From Anthracocystis setariae (taxonomy: Eukaryota > Basidiomycota > Ustilaginomycetes > Ustilaginales > Ustilaginaceae), in the NCBI GenBank assembly GCA_928724745.1, contig CAKMXJ010000042.1:496001-560000 (forward strand): a DNA stretch of 64,000 nucleotides, given 5' to 3'. The position numbers and the translations under genes are program-made. Each line of letters starts with the position of its first letter. Position 1 is the first letter of the stretch. Shown piece after piece: positions 59,011-64,000 of this stretch. Below the pieces are notes generated by a model. It was not told where the DNA came from. It made no database searches and worked only from the letters and a program-made list of their open reading frames with translations.

Positions 59011-59674
59011 TTTATATATGGCCTGCCCCCCCCCCCGGCTCTTCCGCTCGATCTTTCGACAAATTCCTTTTCCGCATACAAGTCTTGGTCACCGGATTCT
59101 TCTTCTTTGATGCTTTTTGTCGTCATTGCTTTACGTCTTGTTGATATGTTTGCAATCTGCAGCCAGTATTTTGGTTACGGTGCTTCAATGTTTGTGCTGG
59201 AAGCAAGGGTGGCTGTCAAATAGGGGGTTTTTTTTTTGGGAACGCGTGGAGAACGACGAGGTACAGTAGACTGCTGCAGTAAGCATCATCGTCAGCTGTC
59301 ACGTAGAGCGCTGCTGCTGAGTTTTCATGCTTTTGATCTTTGGACCCTGGTTTGGCTTCCTCCACATCCTGAATCAGCACAGCACAGCACAGCACAGCAC
59401 AGCTTGGCTTCTCCTGCCTTGACCTTCTTTACTTGAACCCTTGCCTGTTGCTTCCTTCCTTGCATCCATCTTCCATCCACCCGCCCATCCATTCGCCCAT
59501 CTACGCTTGCTTCCTATCTTACCCTCACCCTTACCCTGGCTGGCCGGTAGTCCAATGCCGTCTCGCCTGCCACCGCTCCCACATCTGCGCATCCCTCCTT
59601 CTCTATCCACCCGCAACGCCATCCCCTTCCATTTCCACTTTCGCACCATCACCATCTCAACCTCGGCATCCGAG
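59011..59674 (+). promoter_or_regulatory. Spacer between DPBB and questin-oxidase-like genes
   Basis: Contains an AGCAC pentanucleotide repeat (59375-59402) and C/T-rich leader sequence before the enzyme gene. The enzyme frame is open from 59441, but those residues are Pro/His-rich and not family-like. Confidence 0.5.
59375..59402. repeat. (AGCAC)n pentanucleotide repeat
   Basis: Five to six tandem copies of AGCAC. Confidence 0.9.
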
Positions 59675-61108
59675 ATGACGCAAAAATTCCCACCTGCGGC
59701 CACCACGGCTTTCGAAGAGCTCAAACCTCACGTGCTCCCCTCCTCCTCTTCGACGCTTGCCTCGCTGTTGGAGAAGAACCATGCTTCGCACCATTGCTTC
59801 TTTAATAACCGTGGCATGCACAACCACTCGGCGCACCAATTCATCGCCGACCTAACCCTCTCCGCCACCCCGGCGCAGCTCGAACAACACTACCAATACC
59901 AAATCGCGCACTACCTCGGCTGCTTCAACCTCAATGATCGTCGCAAGTACGATCCGTACGTGGCGGATATCAGTGGAAGCGACCGGGGTGGTACGCAGAT
60001 TGAGAAGATCAGCCAAGGGAATTGGACCGAGCATCTGGGGAATGCCAGGTACTATTGGAGTTATCTGCACTTTTTTGACGCCGAGGTGGAGAGGTTGGGG
60101 TTTAGGGAGGTGTTGGAGAGGTATGTGTTGGGGAAAGAGGCGAATGAGGGCGAGAGGGGGATGGTGGTGCGGTTCTATGGGGGTGTGTTGCATGCGTTGA
60201 TTCATTTTGGATATGCGTTGGAGTTGGGGATGGCTGGGTTGGCAGCTGAAGGGTTGGCCATGGCTACGGCGACAAGTGCGTCGCACAAATGGCTGTTGCC
60301 TTACGAGTGGCTCTCTTCTCCCGCTCGGTCGGGCTCTTGCTCGCAAGTGGGGCTGTTGGAGCTGATCACCGAGATCCAACACGACACTCGGCTGTCTCCC
60401 GAAGCTCTACATCTACAGGAGCAAGATTCGGCGCTTCCGGACGCGCCCTTCGAGAACCCGGACCAGGCGGCTTACGGCGTAATCCACGAATACGTCGATC
60501 GATGGGCGCCGCTTTCGCTATCCTCGGGCCAAGTCGACGAGGTGAGCGCCATGGGCGAATTGGCGCTGCTGTCAGCGCTCCTCCTGGGAGCTGTACCCAA
60601 GCATCGGGACGGCTACTATCGGCACGACTTTTTCCTGATGCACCTCAACAATGCGCACCTCTTCACACGACTGTATCTGGATCTCGTCGACTGGTCGGTG
60701 CAGCTGAAACGTATGTACCTACGCGCGTTTCTGGCGCAAGCGTTGTACTACTACCTCTCTCGTGGTCGGCCCGCTTTCTCGGCGCGGAATTGGATAGAGC
60801 AGGCGGGGGGGTTGGAGTGGGCCGAGATGTTCAGGGTTAGTGCAGCAAGTGTCGACGAACATCTGCCTAAGGCGGTGCGTGCGTTGTTTGTTTATGAGCA
60901 ACGATTTGCCCACTTTGAAGAGAGGCTTTGGTCTAGTGGGGTCCTCTCCGATGCCAGTGGAAATATAGGCAAAGGGCGGCAGAGTGTGTTCAAGTTGACG
61001 GCGGCTCAGATGGTTAGGATGCATAGTGGCGAGGTGAAACCCAGCAAGTATTCGGCGGAGAAAGTTGGCGCACATCAGGAGTTTTGGTCGTTCGAGGCGG
61101 TTTTCTAG
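59675..61108 (+). CDS. Questin oxidase-like protein (DUF4243 family), 477 aa
   Basis: Related to fungal questin oxidase, a cofactor-light Baeyer-Villiger-type oxygenase that opens an anthraquinone ring, though many family members have no known substrate. Start at 59675 (MTQKFPPAATTAFEEL) is chosen because homology begins there; an upstream Met at 59555 is possible. Conserved features: HHCFFNNRGMHNHSAHQFIADLTLSA, YGVIHEYVDRWAP, GNWTEHLGNARYYWSYLHFFDAEVERLG, VVRFYGGVLHALIHFGYALELG and RHDFFLMHLNNAHLF. The several His/Asn motifs fit the family. No polyketide synthase or other biosynthetic gene is visible nearby, so it does not look part of a local gene cluster. Sequence of the first half is C-rich and the next 250 bases G/T-rich on the coding strand. 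Single exon. Confidence 0.85.
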   Translation: MTQKFPPAATTAFEELKPHVLPSSSSTLASLLEKNHASHHCFFNNRGMHNHSAHQFIADLTLSATPAQLEQHYQYQIAHYLGCFNLNDRRKYDPYVADISGSDRGGTQIEKISQGNWTEHLGNARYYWSYLHFFDAEVERLGFREVLERYVLGKEANEGERGMVVRFYGGVLHALIHFGYALELGMAGLAAEGLAMATATSASHKWLLPYEWLSSPARSGSCSQVGLLELITEIQHDTRLSPEALHLQEQDSALPDAPFENPDQAAYGVIHEYVDRWAPLSLSSGQVDEVSAMGELALLSALLLGAVPKHRDGYYRHDFFLMHLNNAHLFTRLYLDLVDWSVQLKRMYLRAFLAQALYYYLSRGRPAFSARNWIEQAGGLEWAEMFRVSAASVDEHLPKAVRALFVYEQRFAHFEERLWSSGVLSDASGNIGKGRQSVFKLTAAQMVRMHSGEVKPSKYSAEKVGAHQEFWSFEAVF

Positions 61109-61453
61109 CGAATGTGATTCATCATCGTCAAAAAAATAAGAATATGAATTTGGAATTGAAAATCCATGTTGGCTCCAATCCGAGCGTTTGATTGTGACTT
61201 AACTGTACTGTACTGTACAGTATACCGGCAACGCTTAAGCTTTGAGAGGATCGTGGCCCCAATCTGGTCCAGTAGTATCGTTGTGTTTTGGTTTATGCAA
61301 CAGATGGCGGAGAGCGGGTGTCAGTATCAATAATGGGGGTTAGTCGACCGAGACCAAGACGTAGAAAAAAAAAAAGGAAAGGGGGGCGAAGGGGGAGAGT
61401 GGGTGCGGTAGCAGCGTTAAAATAGAAGAAACAATGGTTTGATGGGGAGAGGT
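61109..61453. other. Convergent 3' region
   Basis: Between questin-oxidase-like and MED22 stops. Overlapping TACTGTAC motifs at 61206-61218 and an A run near 61363-61373. No gene seen. Confidence 0.55.
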
Positions 61454-62263
61454 TTAGCCAGGAGTGGGAGAGACGTCTTCCATCTCGTCATCCTCTACCT
61501 CGTCATCCGCATGCGATTGCGATTGCGATTGCTTTGCCTGCGTAGCCTCGAGATACACGCGATCCATCTGCGTCACCATCTGTTCCGCTTTTCCCTCATC
61601 CATACCCAATATCCCCGCCAGCAGAACGGCACACTTGAGCTTCTCCTTCTCTGTGGATTCGATCGACCTCAACGCCTCCTCGTTCAACGACGGGTCGGCA
61701 GACTTGGACAGCAACAGACTCAACTTGAGACTCTCGGACAGCAACGTGAGTGTCTGTACCGATCGAACCTACCCCCCACCGAACCGAAGAAAAACACCAA
61801 GAGTGAGTACAAGCGCGCCAAGTGTAGAGAGAGAAGCAAGAGGGAATACTTACCATGATATCTGCCCTAGCTTCGGTTTGGAACGCCTCCTGCGCTACTC
61901 GGTACTTGTCTTTATCCGCAATCTGTACCCGCAATAAAGAAGTGCGCCATTAGCCAAACACATCTCTCGAATCTCTCTCGACGTGAAGAATACCTACAGT
62001 GGCAAGCGAGATGAGTTCCTTGTAACTCGCTACAAGTGTTTCGACCTCGGTATCGATGGTCTTGTTGACATTCTCCTCGAGTTGATCCAGGTACTCGGTT
62101 GAATTCAGCCGAGCCGAGGACGCAGTGGTGGTGGAAGTGGCAGCAGCGGTTGAGGCGGTCGTGGCCGAAGTTCCAATTCGACCCAAATTCAGGGCGGTGG
62201 GTAGCGAGACGTCGGATCTGAATGTTGGGCTAGTGTTGGCGGCGTTGGGATTGGACGAGTCGG
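61454..62263 (-). CDS. MED22: Mediator subunit 22 (MED22/Surf5), three exons visible, 5' exon unresolved
   Basis: Head-module subunit of Mediator, heterodimer partner of MED11. Exons: A 62263-61998 (ends EYLDQLEENVNKTIDTEVETLVASYKELISLAT), B 61922-61854 (IADKDKYRVAQEAFQTEARADIM), C 61753-61454 (TLTLLSESLKLSLLLSKSADPSLNEEA, then a tail ending VSPTPG). Splice signals are GTAGGT/TACAG and GTAAGT/TACAG, all phase 0. The order of LL..Y...I..D...A.E.F...A...V...LL.L...LK..LLL is the MED22 pattern. The C-terminal extension has EKEKLKCAVLLAGILGMDEGKAEQMVTQMD, which could be a UBA-like helix bundle, and an acidic end. Exon A has no ATG; its frame reaches a TGA at about 62311, so the start lies in an upstream exon. 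One in-phase candidate is the DUF3140 exon (see findings); another is a short ATG exon near 62415. Confidence 0.78.
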
Positions 62264-62634
62264 CTACAGAGTGGTGCGATGATACAGCGTGTTGGTTGAG
62301 GAGGAGATGTCAGAAAACGGTTGGCCGAGTTGAGGACAACGACGCTGCTGATGATGCGGATACCTTCGCCTGTGACGGTGGCGAGTTGGATGATGCGCGG
62401 CCAGCTTGTGCGCATGCATGACTATTGTTCTGATTGCGTTGTGGATCGAGGTTGGTCTCCAACGCAGTGGCAGCGCTGCGAGGAAGATCGAGTACTTCAC
62501 CTTGACTATGTAAGGGAGAGGGAAAGGGGGGAACCACAACGAAAAAAGGAGGGGGGGGTAGGAGCAAGCCATCCGATAAGATGACCGCTGAGAAACGAAA
62601 AGGGGGAAATGCAAGGGGAACGTTGGGGACTCAC

Positions 62635-62974
62635 TCTTCAAGCTCTTGTAGCTTTTGGTCTTCTTGAGCTCCTCCTCGCCCTTCTTTTCCTTTAGATGCC
62701 TTTCCTGGGCGAGGTGCCTCTTGTTGTAACTGACGACCTTCCTCATATGCTTGAGATCGTCTTCGGTGTATTTGTCCTTTTTCTTGTCCGGGTTGCGCTT
62801 GAGGATATCGACGATCTTGGTACCCGAATTGTGGCCAACGGTTTCTCCGCCTTGACCGTTGGTCCAGCCAGACGAGGTCGAGTCGGAAGATTTGAGCCAC
62901 TTCTCGAGCTCGGAGGCGGACATGTTGACGAGTTCATTGAACTCCTTGATGACTTCGGCGTCGGATTTGCCCAT
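62635..62974 (-). CDS. DUF3140 family protein, first exon; C-terminus missing
   Basis: Belongs to a small family of unknown function found in actinobacteria and fungi. Start at 62974 (MGKSDAEVIKEFNELVNMSA). Conserved segments: SELEKWLKSSDSTSSGWTNG, GETVGHNSGTKIVDILKRNPDKK, YTEDDLKHMRKVVSYNKRHLAQE and KTKSYKSLK. Homologues normally finish with a short NWGHD-type end; here KSLK is followed by a GTGAGT donor (exon end 62635, phase 1), and I could not find an exon encoding that end on the minus strand down to MED22. The same phase fits the MED22 exon A acceptor at 62263. If unspliced, the frame runs on to 62264 through low-complexity sequence. Divergent from the partial ORF at the window end. Confidence 0.7.
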
Positions 62975-63516
62975 GTTGAACGAGTGTTACGCAGTGAGCG
63001 GGCTGTGGCTGGGAGAAGGAGGGTAACTGTGTCTGCTGATGGATGTGGAAGTCGGTTGGTGGTTTACTTCGTGGTTGGCAAGGTACAAGATTGTGATTAG
63101 GACGGGTAGGGAGCAATGTGGAGGACGGAAGAAGAAGGTTGCGCGGAAGGCACGCGGGGAACAACAGCTTGCCTTCTGACGTGCATGCGTCCACAAGAGA
63201 GAGCGAAAGAGGGCCGCTGATGAATCAATCCATGCGTGTAGGCGAGGTATCTAGGCTGATGAGAGCGGTTGACCAGAAGAGACAGAGAGAAAGAGAGAGA
63301 GAGCTAAGGAGGAATAAGCAAGCCAAGAGAGGCGTTGAGTCAGCTGAGCGTGCATCACGTGATAGGCGTGTTCATCTGAGCTCAGCTGCGCGCCGTTATT
63401 CTTCTTGTCTCTCACTCTCACTCCTTCGGTCTCACCACCATCTTCTTTTGGCGAGCGTCGTGAGTAGCACGCACTCGCCTATTTTTATCATTATCGTTAC
63501 CGGATTCCTAGTCGAC
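62975..63516. promoter_or_regulatory. Region upstream of DUF3140 gene and of the partial Cys-rich ORF
   Basis: No gene supported. A GA-rich patch lies at 63277-63303. CT-rich sequence at 63405-63450 precedes the ORF and might be a retroelement leader, but no terminal repeat could be identified within the window. Confidence 0.45.
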
Positions 63517-64000
63517 ATGACCGTTGAGCAAACCTGCTCTGCCTGTGCTCGCTCTTTCCCTCAAAACCACTACGTTGGCGTAGGCGGCCGCCGTTGTACC
63601 CGCTGCGCAGCCTGCCGAAAAACCGTCCCGGTGCCCCTGCTCTCGATCGCAACCCCCGCTCCAGCAGCTCTAGCTCCTAGAGAGTCACCGACATCTGAAG
63701 CCCTACCCGCTCTCACCACAGCCCCACCGCCGTCCACTCCTACCGCGCCTGCCTCGTCCACCCAGCTCCTCGACGACACCATCGCTCTCCCTCCCCAAAA
63801 CACTGTCGACGCCACGGCTCACTCACGCCTTGACGAGCAAGCCGACACCCTTTCCCAGCTTGCGGAGTCGGTGGCGGAGATCCGTCAACTAGTCCTGGCC
63901 TTACGTCAAGACCAGGTCCAGCCCACGGTCTCCTCCCTGGTCCCCACCGCCCCCGCCTCGATTCCTTCCCCTGGTGAGTCGCAACTCCGCCGTCTCTTTC
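63517..64000 (+). CDS. Partial Cys-rich ORF, possible retroelement gag N-terminus (runs off window)
   Basis: Open from ATG at 63517 to the window end (161 codons) with no stop. Residues 6-35 carry a CxxC...CxxCxxC pattern (CSACARSFPQ, then RRCTRCAACRK), like the short treble-clef modules found at the start of many basidiomycete transposon-encoded or related proteins. A Pro/Ala/Thr-rich linker follows (about 36-100), then a predicted coiled coil LDEQADTLSQLAESVAEIRQ (about 104-123) and a stretch ending ESQLRRLF. The order of Cys module, linker and coiled coil, and the gag relic 6 kb away, suggest the 5' part of an LTR-element gag gene, but this is inference; a host gene is possible. Confidence 0.45.
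   Translation, partial: MTVEQTCSACARSFPQNHYVGVGGRRCTRCAACRKTVPVPLLSIATPAPAALAPRESPTSEALPALTTAPPPSTPTAPASSTQLLDDTIALPPQNTVDATAHSRLDEQADTLSQLAESVAEIRQLVLALRQDQVQPTVSSLVPTAPASIPSPGESQLRRLF

Noticed and set aside
62264..62634. Unspliced continuation of the DUF3140 frame
   Set aside because: After KSLK the translation turns into Pro/Leu/His-rich low-complexity sequence right at a GTGAGT donor, so it is more likely intron.

Overview
The window reads as nuclear DNA of a basidiomycete smut fungus (Ustilaginales, Ustilago/Sporisorium/Pseudozyma type). The evidence is long intron-poor genes, short GTAAGT...CTGAC...AG introns, moderately high GC, Ser/Ala-rich disordered tails, and conserved eukaryotic proteins (Mediator, GCN2, DNA2, prohibitin, cytosolic ribosomal proteins). 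It also has a Na,K-ATPase-like fungal pump of the ACU type, known from Ustilago maydis. No bacterial operons, CRISPR arrays, rRNA or convincing tRNA genes were seen. The exact species cannot be told from the sequence alone.

Layout, left to right. 0-13 kb: sugar transporter; on the minus strand a Mediator MED1-like ORF that runs without a stop into tRNA methyltransferase TRM9; WDR68/DCAF7 WD40 protein; NUP50/NUP2-type FG nucleoporin; two-exon amino-acid permease. 14-24 kb: ARP9-like actin-related protein, prohibitin PHB2, ribosomal protein uL1 and the nuclease-helicase DNA2. 24-34 kb: secreted GH16 glucanase, ACU-type P-type ATPase and inositol-pentakisphosphate 2-kinase IPK1. 34-40 kb: CMC1 (a second exon had to be reconstructed) and a head-to-head pair of ribosomal protein genes, eS1 and eS7, both with long 5' introns. 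41-56 kb: a 1,699-residue RasGAP, a glyoxalase-like protein, the splicing factor LIN1/CD2BP2 and the eIF2alpha kinase GCN2. 57-64 kb: an accessory-looking end with a retroelement gag relic, a small secreted double-psi beta-barrel protein, a questin-oxidase-like enzyme, MED22, a DUF3140 protein, and the 5' part of a Cys-rich ORF that runs off the window and may belong to another retroelement.

Most genes are housekeeping and not functionally clustered; many are divergent pairs sharing 0.5-1.9 kb promoters. The most unusual points are structural. Two Mediator subunits (MED1, MED22) each lie in phase with an unrelated neighbouring ORF (TRM9, DUF3140) without a visible start of their own for the downstream partner. 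Several genes depend on tiny or stop-masked exons (eS1, CMC1, permease). A short motif, TACTGTAC, recurs in many intergenic regions but was not noticed inside genes. All exon joins below were deduced by eye from splice signals, reading phase and family conservation.
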